From Casuarina equisetifolia (lineage: Eukaryota > Streptophyta > Magnoliopsida > Fagales > Casuarinaceae): DNA of 64,000 nt. The DNA lies in contig CM052357.1 in the NCBI GenBank assembly GCA_028551475.1, forward strand, positions 2,728,001 to 2,792,000. Reading direction: 5' to 3'. The position numbers were made by a program, and so were the translations under genes. A model generated the notes under the pieces. That model had not been told where the DNA came from. It saw nothing but the letters and a program-made list of their open reading frames with translations, and did not search any database. Shown one piece after another: positions 34,066 to 44,900 of the stretch (position 1 is the stretch's first letter; every line of letters starts with the position of its first letter).

Positions 34066-34097
34066 ACAGAGAACGTCGTTGATGGCATGTAATTCAT
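34049..34097. repeat. Perfect 17-bp inverted repeat at a breakpoint
   Basis: 34,049-34,065 and 34,081-34,097 are exact reverse complements around a 15-nt loop. The reverse complement of 34,066-34,097 matches the uninterrupted paralogue 58,849-58,880 on through the loop ('gacgttctc'), so the right half is an inverted copy of the same locus. Confidence 0.85.
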
Positions 34098-34139
34098 TCA
34101 ATTTCTCCTTATTTTGTGTGCTGTTTTGTTAATTCTTTT

Positions 34140-34620
34140 TCCTTTCATGAAATGTCATTGTTTTAATCTCATGTTATAGTTGGAGAAGTTGGCTGTACGT
34201 ACTTTCTTTATATGAAAGAAAAATAATGCAAATGACGCTGGATCTGCTTCTTGACAGTGGACCTATGCCATTTATGCTCGAACCATCTAAATCTTGTGTC
34301 TTGTCGGGATTGCTTGGTTGTGTTTGTTGTTCTATAGTTGGCTTCTGTTCCACTATAATTATCAACAAATTCTTAATTTCTACCAGAAGATTGTGCAAGA
34401 AGGATTGAAGGAAGACAACAAAACAGGTCGGACATTGTTCAATTGCTGCCACTTTTTACTAATCTTTTAGAGGCCTTCATCTCCGATGGTACATGACATG
34501 GGCTAACACCTAGTCATTTCGTTACAATGTTATGACACCCTAACTTGCGAGTTCCATATTTAAGAATAACATCCCCAATATTTAGGAGGTAAGAGCACGC
34601 GCTTTTACGGTTTTGAGAAC
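34140..34620. repeat. Repeat H, longest copy
   Basis: Aligns with 42,700-42,985 on its left ('ctcgaaccatctaaatct') and with 15,640-15,965 on its right. A short frame at 34,226-34,408 resembles one at 42,798-42,980 (both contain 'MLEPSKS'), but neither matches a known family and both decay quickly. Confidence 0.6.
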
Positions 34621-35519
34621 TTGACAAAGTGATTGGAACCATGGCTCATTTCACCGACAATCCTGCTTTTAATTCCGTGGTTACGGCCCCGCTGGAGATG
34701 CATTCTAATTGTAAGCAACTTTGACAATGACAATAAGCATAGCTTCTGAGGATGAAAAAAAGGGAAGGAAAAAAAAAACAATGAGCAAGAATTGGGTATA
34801 AGAAGGCTTGTTTATGATTTGGATTCTTGGAATTCTTTGATCTTTAAGGCCGCTCAAAATGGAAATGCGGTGGAGTGTTTTGGCCTGTTTGAAAAAATGT
34901 GATGATGATTTTAGTTGGCCTATTTTAGTAAGATGCTTTATTGAAGTTGATGTGAAGTAGTCTCATGTTACTAAAGAATTAGTGATAAAGCATGTATATA
35001 TAATTAATTGTTTTCCACTTCTTGAGTTAGATTTTGGGTTAAATATAAGTTTTGTAACATATAATATGGAGAGTCTAAGCCATAAAAGTGGAAACTTTGC
35101 AAGAATATTCTATGAAATAGAATGGACAACTCAAATGTCTAGAAAACTTTATATGGAAAGTGTTTTACATACTTAATGCTAATCAATAGTGGTAAAAGCA
35201 CTTCTATCTTTAAGAAAAGCTTATAACCAAGCTGGAAAATTTGATAAGAGCGAATGATTGATTCTTGTTTTGCTTTTTTAGAGAAGGATCCATCAGCTTC
35301 TTTCGGCACATTATCTTCCCGACACAATTGCTGTCCAAAAAAAAAAAAAAAAAATTATCTAGAGGTAGGTCGGCAAGTCTGTTTGCATCCCCTCAAGTCC
35401 GCATCGCTATGGCCCCAGAGTTGAAGCAAACTTACGGAAAATAAAGTAAGCCCATAGTCAGAAAGTGTCATGCAAATAATGGAGGAGACGTTTCAGAGCA
35501 TAAGAATCTTGATTGCAGG
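34621..35519. other. Intergenic, nothing recognised
   Basis: Mixed DNA with an A-run at about 35,338-35,355. No coding or repeat match was seen apart from the copia relic beginning near the right end. Confidence 0.5.
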
Positions 35520-36335
35520 GGCTACGCATGGCCTGAAAGAGGTGATTGACTTAGAAGGAGATCTCCGGCTGGGTCAAAATTAAGTACCAAAGTGCGCCCA
35601 CCAAGCTGTGAAATATGGAGGGTTGTGAGTAGCGCTAAAGCCCATCCTTGACGGGAAGAGGTTTGCTGGCCATTGGAGTCGATAGAGGCTTGCAGGTGAT
35701 CACAAAAGTGCAACACAAAAGATCATAGGCATTTGGCTATTGGGAGAGAAAAGGGCCATTAGGACCATAGAGAGCCCGCTAAAGACAACAAACGGAAGAT
35801 GGTTCAAAGCCAGGTGGTTGGAACATAAAAGCAGGAGAATCGATTAACCAATGAAGGAAAAAGTTATTTACATCAAATTGCATCAAAGGCCAACCACAAA
35901 CAACTGCAACAAAGAATAGTCCTTGTAATAACAGATCAAAGAACTGGGCTTAAAAGTGTCGAGAAAGTTTATCCTTTCAGTTGATGGAATCCCCGGGCCA
36001 CTAAATGCGCTTTTAAATGATCTAGCAAGCCAATGGCAGTAAGTTTAGTTTTATAAGCCTTTTATAGCCTACAACATTCATATTTGGAGTACGCGGCACC
36101 AAAGTCCAAGTTTGATTGCAATGCAGTGAAGACAGCTCAAAATTTATAGTAGCATGCCAACTGGGATGAGCAAGAGCCTGTGAAACTATTTTAGGAACAG
36201 ACAGAATGTCATAATTTACAAGAAGAGCATACTTGGATTTGGGCAGATGGTGCCAATTTTGCTTTTGGTGCCAATCGAATGAGAGCTAGGAACAATAACA
36301 AAAGGTGGACTGGGTAGAGTAGTGGAGGTCGAGAG
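35520..36335 (-). pseudogene. Old copia reverse-transcriptase relic (antisense)
   Basis: Reading the minus strand, 36,210-36,020 gives 'SVPKIVSQALAHPSWHATI', 'NQTWTLVPRTPNMNVVG' and a KRLIK block, the N-terminal part of a Ty1/copia reverse transcriptase. Near 35,905-35,870 'VVCGWPLMQFDVNNFFLHW' matches the LDVNNAFLHG region, and near 35,660-35,700 'CKPLSTPM' follows. Stops and frameshifts are frequent and the catalytic YVDD segment is not found. Copia element 2 is inserted at its right end, so this relic is older. Confidence 0.75.
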
Positions 36336-36834
36336 TGTTAATGAAACGGCCTTGTATGTAGCCTAGACTAATAAAGCCGAGCAAGAGACACGTTGCCAGA
36401 CTATCAAGCTTCCATGTCAGCCTTTACGAAGTATGAGCCAGGAGGGAACATGAAGTCATACGTGACAACAGCAAGGTCCAAACATGACCTCAATAGTGAC
36501 AACATTACCTTCTCTGCAAGCTACATAGATGGCTATCCTCACCTCACTGTGAGAAACCTTAATGTTATGATAAAGGAACCTTCCTCTAGTAAAGTCGGTG
36601 CCCAACTCCACAAGAAAAAGAAGCTTAGCAACCCCTTTCCGTGATGATCACATTTATTGTTGTCTGTTACTCTCTTTATGTCTTTTGTCCAAAGTCTATA
36701 AGTAAGACGTATGTTGTTAGAAAAATTCATGAACTCTAACAAAAGAAGCTTTGTAAGGCTGTAAAGCCCTCTTTTCTGATCAATAAATATCTATGTGTTT
36801 GCTGTGTAAACCGATAGTTCTTTGATTTTCTTCT
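36336..36834 (+). repeat. 5' LTR of copia element 2
   Basis: 499 bp, starting 'tgttaatgaaacgg' and ending 'gattttcttct', immediately before the primer-binding site. A likely polyadenylation signal 'aataaa' lies at 36,782-36,787. Confidence 0.93.
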
Positions 36835-36847
36835 TGGTATCAAAGCC
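36835..36847 (+). other. Primer-binding site of copia element 2
   Basis: 'tggtatcaaagcc', one mismatch from the initiator tRNA-Met complement found in element 1. Confidence 0.85.
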
Positions 36848-36876
36848 ATTAGATCCAACCTCAATACAAACACAAT

Positions 36877-37850
36877 ATGTCTCGCAAATCTACATACCCA
36901 TTTCCTAACTCAGTAAACGTTAGCAATTTCGTCACAATCAAACTTATTGAAGAAAACTACCTTCCCTGGATGATTCAACTGAAATCTCTCATACAAACCC
37001 AAAAACTCACAGGCTTCATCATTGGGACTACACCACTACCACCCGCTACTATTACCACAAATGATGACAAAGAAGAAACAAACCCAGATTATAAAGCTTG
37101 GATTCAAAGCGATGCTTTAGTTAAATCCTAGATAATAAGCACACTATCAGAAGAAGCTTTAGGACACATCTTTGAGCTAGACATTGCAGCTTTAGTCTGG
37201 GAAGCTCTTGCAAACCATTTGGCACAAAAGATTGAAGCATAATTTAATTTGTTGTCTCAAATCAACAACTTGAATAAAGAAGGAAAACAATTACCCATAT
37301 TTCTCTCCGAATTCAAAGGACTCTTAAATCAGCTCAACTCCATTGGACAACCTCTCACGGACTCCGCCAAAACATTTCGTCTTCTTAAAAGTCTAGGAAG
37401 AGACTATGAAGCCTTCAAAACTACAATGTTTCATCCCCCAATACCAAACTTCAGTGAAGTAGTTTCACTACTCCAAGCCTATGAAGCTCGACACCAATGT
37501 TACATGACCAACAAGGTCAACACACCAACTGAAAATATAGCATTTGTAGCTCAATGAAGTGGAAGAGGAGGTCGAGGACCTGGACGTGGTAGAGGCTCAT
37601 TTTTTTCCTCACAAGGAAAGGGTTTTAACCCAGCTACTACCTTCAATAGAGAAAGACAATGGCAAAATCAGCCAAACCCACAAAATAAGACTTCAGGTAA
37701 TAATAATAACTTTGCTAACTCTGACAACCACCCAGTTATTACTTGTCAAATTTGTAGTAAGAGAGGACATATTGCGCTGGAATGTTGGAAATGCTTTGAC
37801 CATTCTTTCCAAAGCGAGGAAATTCCCAAGGCTTTAACAGCACTTCAAAT
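36877..37850 (+). pseudogene. copia element 2 gag (interrupted)
   Basis: Starts MSRKSTYPFPNSVNVSNF. The copia gag domain spans 36,877-37,557 but is cut by TAG at 37,129 and a TAA near 37,240. After TGA at 37,555 an RGG/GRG-rich stretch leads to a complete CCHC zinc knuckle, CQICSKRGHIALEC, at 37,744-37,785. Frame changes follow. The protein would form the particle and bind RNA if intact. Confidence 0.88.
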
Positions 37851-37851
37851 A

Positions 37852-38280
37852 ATGGAACCTAACAAAGAAGAATGGGTGGCCGACTCATGGGCTACCTCAC
37901 ATATTGTTGACAATCCAGGTAAACTCAATAACCTTCAATCCTACAAAGGTTCTGATGGCATTATGATTGGAAAAAGACAAAATATACCAATTACCCATAC
38001 TGGAACAACAAACCTTGGTAACAGAAAACTAAAATTAAATTCTGTGTTAGTTTCTCCTGATATAACTCAAAATTTACTGTCTATATCAAAATTAACCGAT
38101 GATTACCCTTTCCTAATAATATTTGACAAAATATCTTTTATGGTAAAGGACCTAGCCACTCAAGAAACACTTCTCAAGGGACGTAGAAAAGGAGATATGT
38201 ATGTACTACCAGTCAAACAGGAACAAGGAACAAGCCTTATTCTCTCTACATCAGCAAAGTACGAATGGCAGTACATGGCA
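37852..38280 (+). pseudogene. copia element 2 protease region (active site altered)
   Basis: A frame of 143 codons holds the retropepsin motif as ADSWATSH (37,879-37,902). The usual copia motif is D-S/T-G-A; here the catalytic glycine codon is TGG (Trp) at 37,888-37,890, a single G-to-T change that should abolish cleavage. Downstream 'LLSISKLTDD' is the typical start of the pre-integrase region. A frameshift near 38,275 separates it from integrase. Confidence 0.85.
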
Positions 38281-39304
38281 TAAAAGATTAGGCCACTCTA
38301 ATCTTCATATTTTGAAGTATCTATCAACACAGAAATGTATAACGATTAATGGCGAACTTCTGATTTCATGTTAGGAATGTCAAGAAAATAAAAGTCACCA
38401 TTTACCTTTGTCACACTCAATAAATAAATCAAATTCTCCACTAGAAAAGATTCATAGTGATCTCTGGGGACCATCACCCACAGCATCCTGTCAAGGTTTT
38501 CTATACTATGTAATTCTGATCGATGACAACACTAGATTCTCTTGGATATACCCTATTAAAAGAAAATCAGAATTTTTTCAAACCTTTACCTTGTTTCAAA
38601 CCATGGTCGAGCGTCAATTCAATGCAAAGATTAAAATCCTACAAACTGATAATGGAGGTGAATATACCAATAACGAACTAGCAGAACATTTAAGCAAACA
38701 TGGTATAATTCAACAATTTTCTTGTCCTAATACACCGCAACAAAATGGAGTTGCAGAACGAAAGCATAGACATATATCAGAACTTGGTAGAACAATGATG
38801 AACCATGCGAATTTGCCTCACAAATATTGGACTGAAGCCTTTCTAACTGCAATATACATAATTAATCGATTACCTACAATAATCTTAAGAAATAAATCAC
38901 CTTACGAATTATTGTATAATCGAAAACCAAATTATGGCATGTTACGAGTCTTTGGTTCACAATGTTTTCCTTGTCTTCGATCCACTATAACAAACAAACT
39001 GTTTGCAAGATCAATTGCTTGTGTATTCCTAGAATATAATGCTAAACACAAAAGAGACCACTGCCTCCATCCTAAAATTGGTAGAGTTTTTATATTTAGA
39101 TATGTCATCTTCCAAGAACAAATTTTTCCATTCAAAAAGGACAACTTAAATGAAAAACAATTTGAAGGCACCGAAAATATAGGACTTGTACCAAGAGATC
39201 AATTCAAGGATATTACAGGACAATTTAAACTTACCATATCTCCAAAGGACGACATCATAACTACAAAGGACTGTCGAAATAAAAACAACTCAGAAGAGCA
39301 GTAG
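38276..39304 (+). pseudogene. copia element 2 integrase
   Basis: An HHCC zinc-binding start 'WHKRLGHSN' at about 38,276 is followed by a TAG within the finger near 38,373. An intact 298-codon frame (38,408-39,304) contains the DD(35)E catalytic core: D in HSDLWGP (38,459), D in TDNGGEY (38,648) and E in GVAERKH (38,756), 35 residues apart. The core looks catalytically complete, but the zinc finger is in a broken frame, so it is scored as part of a dead polyprotein. Confidence 0.88.
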
Positions 39305-39349
39305 ATTTTAAGGAAAACTACAAACCAAATCAACAAAAATCACGGGTCC

Positions 39350-40670
39350 TTGGCAAAACAAATAGAAAACAAATCAGAAACCCATTCCCCACAGGTACAA
39401 GATCCCATCTCATCTCAGTCCAAAAATACACATGTAGCAGAGACCAATGAAGAAGAAACACAAGTCTCAATCTCACAAGAATACACACGTGATGAAATAA
39501 CGAAGCTACTCCCTATAAGCACGGCACCACAGCAGCTGGATGTTTCAGAATCAACCAACGACATCATCACCTATGAGAATGACGAAGCAACCTCTATTCT
39601 AGACCTGGATGATGATGCATGGGATAATCAAAGTACAGATTTTCTTCAACCCGAGAATGTGCAAGAAAAGAGCCCATCACTCATTATAAGTAATGTTGTC
39701 TCTTCCGCTTTAAGGCAAACTTTACCTTCACCTAGTCCTCCGCCAAAAGAAAAACTCCCACAATCTCACACCATGACAACCCATAATCAAGTAGGTGCCC
39801 TTAGGCCAAACCCACGCTATGCCATGCATACCGTGCATCCCATACCAGCCATCCCTTCATCTCTTAATGAAGCTTTCTTACATCTCGGATGGAGAAGTGC
39901 AATGGAAAAAGAAATATGGGCTTTAAGGCAGACCTCTACCTGGCAACTTGTACCAAGGCATTACACCATGAATGTGATCGGTTGCAAGTGGGTGTTTAAA
40001 CCCAAGCTTACGGCAGATGGAAGCCTTGAAAGATTAAAGGCGTGTTTAGTTGCAAAAGGATATAATCAAGAACCTGGATTATGTCGAGACTTACAGTCCA
40101 GTGGTAAAACCGACAACTATAAGACTTATCCTCACTTTGGCCACTATCCAAGGGTGGGCAATAAAGCAGTACGATGTTGATAACGCCTTCTTGCATGGGG
40201 GGCTCAAAAAAGCAATTTTTATGAAGCAACCAGATGGATTTTGTGACCTACAAAGGCCAAACCATGTATGTGCACTTGATCACTCCCTATACAGACTGAA
40301 ACAAAGTCCATGAGCATGGTTAGAGAAGTTATTGGAATTCCTACTTGATCATGGGTTCAGTTGCTGTCCATATGATGTCTCATTGTTTGTCTACCAGTGC
40401 GGGGGAGTACACGTTTGGGTGTTAGTCTACGTGGATGACTTGGTGGTAATAGGTAACTCTCTCTTTCATATAAAGAGTTTTGTTAACTACTTATCTGAAA
40501 TGTTCCTGATTAAAGATGTTGGAGATCTACACTTCTTTCTGGGGATACAAGTGTACCACCACACCGATGGATTATTTCTCTCACAAGAGAAATATGAGTT
40601 AGACATCCTACGACGTGCAGAGATGATTCATTGCAAACCAGTCTTCACACCTATGTCCACCAAACAGTAA
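39350..40670 (+). pseudogene. copia element 2 reverse transcriptase
   Basis: A long linker rich in S, P and Q (39,350-39,830) leads into the RT N-terminus 'NVIGCKWVFKPKLTADGSLE'. A frameshift near 40,060 moves to a second frame with 'ETYSPVVKPTTIRL' and 'YDVDNAFLHGGL'. A TGA at 40,311 interrupts the next part. The catalytic YVDD is at 40,428-40,439 in 'VLVYVDDLVV', followed by 'DLHFFLGIQV'. The element-coded copy enzyme is clear, but it cannot be translated as one protein. Confidence 0.9.
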
Positions 40671-40742
40671 CAAATAGCTAACAGTGAAGAACTGTTTGGA
40701 CAGCCAACACTTTATCAAAGTTTACTTGGGGCTCTACAATAT

Positions 40743-41414
40743 ATGACCATAACAAGACCAAATTTAGCCTTTCCAATAAACAAACTTTGCCAAAAGATGT
40801 CTAATCCAACTTTGCAAGACTTTCATGATCTAAAACAAATCCTACGGTACCTTCAAGGCACAATCAAACATGGTTTAAAGATTCTGAACCAAAGCAATGC
40901 GAATCTACATGGCTTTATAGATTCGGACGGGGCAGGGTGCTCAAATTCTAAAAAATCCACCACTGGATTCTGTCTTTTCATTGGAGCCAACTGCATCTCA
41001 TGGTATTCTAGAAAGCAAGGTGGTGTCTCTCGGTCCTTTGCTGAAGCAGAATACAAGGCCTTAGCCGAAGCCACCGTGAAAGTAATGTGGATCCTCCACT
41101 TACTAAGGTTCCTAGTTGTAAGTCAGTCTGCTCCTATTAAACTTTACTGTGACAATCTTGCTACTTTGTACATGAGTGTAAATCCCACTTAACACAACCA
41201 AACAAAGCATATGGATGTTGACTTTCATTTTGTAAAGGAGAAGGTGGCACAAGGTACTATAGTCACGGTTTACATCCCATCCTCTCAACAACTGGCAGAC
41301 ATGTTCACTAAACCACTTTCACAAGCTGCATATGAAAACATGAGAACCAAGCTTGGCGTGATAGAGCCAAACTTGCAGGGGAGTGTTGATGAAACGGCCT
41401 TGTATGCAGCCTAG
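40743..41414 (+). pseudogene. copia element 2 RNase H
   Basis: Encodes 'TRPNLAFPINKLCQ' (RT end), then RNase H with D in FIDSDGAG, E in AEAEYKALAEA and D in YCDNLATLYM. A TAA at 41,190 is followed by 'TKHMDVDFHFVKEKV' and 'QLADMFTKPL', the conserved copia C-terminus. The last codons run into the 3' LTR. Confidence 0.88.
41371..41383 (+). other. Polypurine tract of copia element 2
   Basis: 'acttgcaggggag' immediately precedes the 3' LTR, the normal position of the plus-strand primer. Confidence 0.75.
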
Positions 41415-41883
41415 ACTAATAGAAGCTGAGCAAGAGACATGCTGCCAGACTATCAAGCTTCCATGTCAGCCTTTACGAGGTATGAGCCAGGAGGGAATGT
41501 GAAGTCATACGTGACAACAACAAGGTCTAAACATAACCTCAACAATGACAACATTACCTCCTCTGCAAGCTACATAGATGGTTGTCCTCACCTCACTATG
41601 AGAAACCTTAATGCTGTGATAGAGGAACCTTCCTCTCATAAAGTCGATGCCCAACTCCATAAGAAAAAGAAGCTTAGCAGCCCCTTTCCGTGATGATCAC
41701 GTTTATTGTTGTTTGTTACTCTCTTTATGTCTTTTGTCCGAAGTTTATAAGTAGGACATATGTTGTTAGAACAATTCATGAACTCTAACGAGAGAAGCTT
41801 TGTAAGGCTGTAGAGCCTTCTTTTGTGATCAATAAATATCTACGTGTTTGTTGTGTAAACCAATAGTTCTTTGATTTTCTTTT
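41384..41883 (+). repeat. 3' LTR of copia element 2
   Basis: 500 bp, starting 'tgttgatgaaacgg' and ending 'gattttctttt', followed by target duplication 'gagag'. Most differences from the 5' LTR are C/T or A/G. Confidence 0.93.
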
Positions 41884-41987
41884 GAGAGATTGGCAGTGGA
41901 ACAGAGGAGGACCCAAACTCATCGATTTCGACCGATTGGTGAACTATCTCGTGTCCATCTGATAAGGGAGCAAATGGTGCAAACGGT

Positions 41988-42101
41988 TAGGTTAGGGGAG
42001 ATTTGGAGTCAACCAAGGGAATGGCTGCATGATCAAGGGGAAAATAGGTTAGGGGAGATTTGGAGTCAACCAAGGGAATGACTGCATGATCAGGGGGAAA
42101 A
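41988..42101. repeat. Two 57-bp tandem units
   Basis: 41,988-42,044 is repeated at 42,045-42,101 with very few changes ('ggagatttggagtcaaccaa' in each). It lies just right of copia element 2; the host DNA here may be the continuation of the antisense copia relic, but no domain could be read. Confidence 0.8.
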
Positions 42102-42699
42102 TGGCCTTGACTACAAAAAGAAAAGTAGGCCAAAATGTTGGCAAGGAGAATTGTTCAAGTTTTCACTTGACTAAGAGAATGTACGGTGACTTAAAAGTGT
42201 ATTATTACCGAAGGCCTTTGGCCCCTATACATAAAACTTTTATAGATTCTAACTAATAATACAAAAGATTTGTACATGCTACATACGGATAAAAAATCTT
42301 TTGAACCACCGCACTACTCAAAGAGATTTCCGTAATGGACTGTGCTTGGTGTAAGCCATTGTGGCATCCTGTTATTATTGTTGTTCTTGTCGGATCTTTA
42401 TTTTGTTATTGATGGTGTTGATTGTGTAGGGTTATCATCTTGGGCACTCAATTTGGACTGTTTGACAATTAGAACTAGTCCTTTTTTTTTTATCCCACTA
42501 ATTCCAAAAATGGACCCGTTCCTTTTGGGAAAAAAAAAGAAAAACTTGAACTTTAAGAGAATATTAGATTTAAAGTCTTATATCGGATAGGGGGAGTAAT
42601 TGTAACATACCTTATATGCTTGAACAATCTTTTTCTCAATGAAATTATTTTGGAAAAAGTGGACTTGAGCTTCTCACAATTCATGTCTTATGATTTTAT
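42102..42699. other. Intergenic, nothing recognised
   Basis: No repeat or gene recognised. Short open frames across 42,342-42,590 lack any known domain. Confidence 0.5.
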
Positions 42700-42989
42700 T
42701 TTTTTCCTTTTGTGAAATGAAATTGTTTTAATATCACGTTTTATTTAGACAAATTGGCTGTATGTACTTTTTTTTTTTATGAAAAACAATAATACAAATG
42801 AGGCTGGTGTCGCTCCTAGATAGTGGAAGGAGGCTATTTATGCTTGAACCATCTAAATCTCTAGTGTCGGGTGCTGATTTCTTGGTGTATTTGTTGTTTT
42901 GTGGTTGGCTTTTATTCCTATATAATTATCACCAAATTCTTAACATCTACCAGAAAAATGTGCAAGAAGTATTGAAGTAAAACGACAAA
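42700..42989. repeat. Repeat H, left-half copy
   Basis: Aligns with 34,145-34,430 and breaks off within 'acgacaaaacgagaag', where it is joined to RLP flank DNA. Confidence 0.65.
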
Positions 42990-43340
42990 ACGAGAAGACA
43001 TTCTCTTGCCGTGGAAGCTATAGAAACGAATGGTTTTGCATGCGGAAAGATGTGTATCTATATATAATTGTGAGTTGCTTTTTAAAAAGCGAAAACATAA
43101 ACATACTCTTCATTTCCACCTTAACACGACAACTGAGAGCAAGTTGTTGCGTTTTCCCAAAAAAAATTGAAATTTATTGAATCTAAGAGGCTGAATTCAA
43201 AAGGCAAAGAAGAGTCCTATTTGTGATGGTTTCTCGGAAAGCTCCTCTTACTCTGCTCCATTTCGCAGGCCATGGAAGTGACAGCTTTTCTTCCGTTTCT
43301 TTATTCCAAGTATTTGTCATAATTTACTCACCTGAAATTT
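42990..43340 (-). pseudogene. Orphan RLP start-codon and 5' flank scrap
   Basis: The minus strand carries the first four RLP codons (MSSR; ATG at 43,002-43,000), then the standard 5' flank: 'gaagctatagaaacgaatgg', TATA-like 'ctatatataattgtgag', and the distal block with 'gcaggccatggaagtg'. All downstream coding sequence is missing. The junction shares 'caaaacgagaag' with repeat H, consistent with microhomology joining. Confidence 0.75.
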
Positions 43341-44026
43341 TCACGGTTTAAGTCCGCTGAGTTTGTATTCTACTGGATAGAAAATTCAAACCCGTAAGCA
43401 CCGATCTAATCTCATGTAACTAAAACGAGCTTCGAAGGTCGATAATAAGTTAACCCGCAAGTTTCCTCCTGTTGACCGAGGGTGTGGTGGTGGTGGTGTT
43501 AAAGGGTGTCTGGTTTTGGTGGTTTCTACATTGTAGACAAAATGACAATCTAAAGTTGCAAAGGTTCTTTCGAGAAAGGTAACGTACGTGACGGTTAATG
43601 AAAAGAAAGTTTGACTATTTTCCATAACAAGAAAGGTCCTCTAATGTTAAAAACGGCATTGTTAGACGAAAGAGTCTTCCCACTTACCGAAAGCAACAAT
43701 ATTGCTACCCACCATGTTTTGCTGCAAAACAAGCTTCTGAACCTCCAATAACGTCCGTGAGTCTCATCCTGTAGCCTCTCAATCTTCAATGCCTCGATTG
43801 AAGTCCGTGAGTCTCATTGTGACTTAAAGTTAAGAAAATTCTAAATAAAAATTAGAAATTCCTTTCGGCAAAAATTAGAGCAACCACAATTGGTAGATGA
43901 TAATTGACATTCTTCGTGAAGTGTAACTGGATTATTTTTTAGTCTACAAGATGAAGTACTTCAACCACGTACTTTTTTAAATAGGTCATATAAGAAAAAA
44001 TAAAAATAGTCTTCTCTGTCGAGAAC
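43341..44026. repeat. Mosaic of repeats K and J
   Basis: 43,341-43,530 is repeat K with 'tctactggatagaaaattc'. 43,620-43,850 is repeat J with 'gaaagcaac' and 'gagtctcattgtgactt'. 43,850-43,960 matches 11,030-11,130. No gene. Confidence 0.6.
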
Positions 44027-44122
44027 CCAAGAATCATTCAAAAAGTACAACTCAATTCAATTTCCCGAACCAGAAGTTTCTTTCATATGCAAGCAACACT
44101 TCTTCGAGTTATGAATCTCCCA
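44027..44122 (-). other. 3' end of WD40 gene shared with both 2OGD blocks
   Basis: Covers the last three or four codons, stop (44,109-44,111) and early 3' UTR. Ungapped copies lie at 10,902-10,997 and 53,298-53,393. Confidence 0.75.
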
Positions 44123-44900
44123 CCTCTGTGATGTCCTCTTCTTCCTTTTCTTTGGGGATATTGCTGCCTCCAGGTCGTTTTTGTTTGAAAGCTGAAAGAG
44201 AAGAAAGAACACGTGGATGACTCTCAACTTGCAAGAGCATGAAGCAAAATTAGGGAAGCATGGAAATCAAAGGACGTTAAAAGTCATATACATGCAGGAC
44301 AAAAGTAATTCTGAAGCAGCACTCGAAAAAAACTACCAGCTAAATGTTACCATTTCCATGAAGATTCATCAACTACCAGCTAAATGTTATCATCAAGTTT
44401 CATGAAGATTCAAACATTTTCGAATGAGCTATGACATTGCCAGCCCAAATCAAGGAATGATTGCTATGAATGATGAAAGGCGAACCCAATGAAGACTATT
44501 CACTGTTTGCAGTAAACAAACATCAGGTCCATAATAATGATTTTTAACCAAAAGCACAGATACTTTCTCATAGCAGATAATAAGGGAAAAATTTAGACTC
44601 ACACTTGATAGATGATCCAGAAAGACAAGTTAGCCTTGACTTTATATTAGCCTCAGCCCATGGGTTCGGCTTTTCCATGATGGCCATGCGAACATCCCAG
44701 ACCTGTATAACCCCATCCGACAATGAAGATGCCACTAGATATGGATCATCATCAGAAGCAGTACCAGTATTCCTCGTGAGAACAACAATACCTTTCAAAC
44801 GGGCAGAATGTGCATCCTCAATGCAATATTCAACCTTCCCACTGTTTACATACAATAAAGTGATATTCCGGTCCTCATCATCAGTATACAGAACTCCATT
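44109..44900 (-). pseudogene. WD40 protein, PAK1IP1/MAK11-like, last two exons only
   Basis: Minus-strand exon 44,900-44,603 (AG acceptor at 44,902-44,901, GTGAGT donor from 44,602) encodes 'NGVLYTDDEDRNITLL', 'EDAHSARLKGIVVL', 'DDDPYLVASSLSDGVIQVWD' and 'NPWAEANIKSRLTCLSGSS'. The final exon 44,191-44,109 is in phase and encodes 'SFKQKRPGGSNIPKEKEEED', then ITEVGDS and stop. The pattern is that of plant p21-activated-kinase-interacting protein 1 (Mak11), a nucleolar WD40 factor in 60S ribosome biogenesis. The upstream exons with the other repeats were not found, and the blade has lost its usual 'WD' (LLYVNSG). Hence a truncated relic, although an intron reaching beyond what I recognised cannot be excluded. 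Confidence 0.7.

Larger units (their letters stand above)
36331..41888 (+). mobile_element. Ty1/copia LTR retrotransposon 2 (nested)
   Basis: Full-length copia element with 5-bp target duplication 'gagag' (36,331-36,335 and 41,884-41,888), LTRs of 499 and 500 bp, a primer-binding site, gag, protease, integrase, RT, RNase H and a polypurine tract. By eye the LTRs differ by about 41 substitutions, mostly transitions, plus one indel, roughly 8%. It is younger and better preserved than element 1 but carries stops in gag, frameshifts in pol and a replaced protease glycine, so it is not autonomous. It sits inside an older antisense copia relic. Confidence 0.95.

Noticed and set aside
34226-34408. 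'MLEPSKS' frame shared with 42,798-42,980
   Set aside because: Short, decays rapidly between copies, and matches no known protein family by eye; kept only as repeat H.
41988-42101. CRISPR-like or satellite array
   Set aside because: Only two adjacent units with no spacers; a simple tandem duplication.
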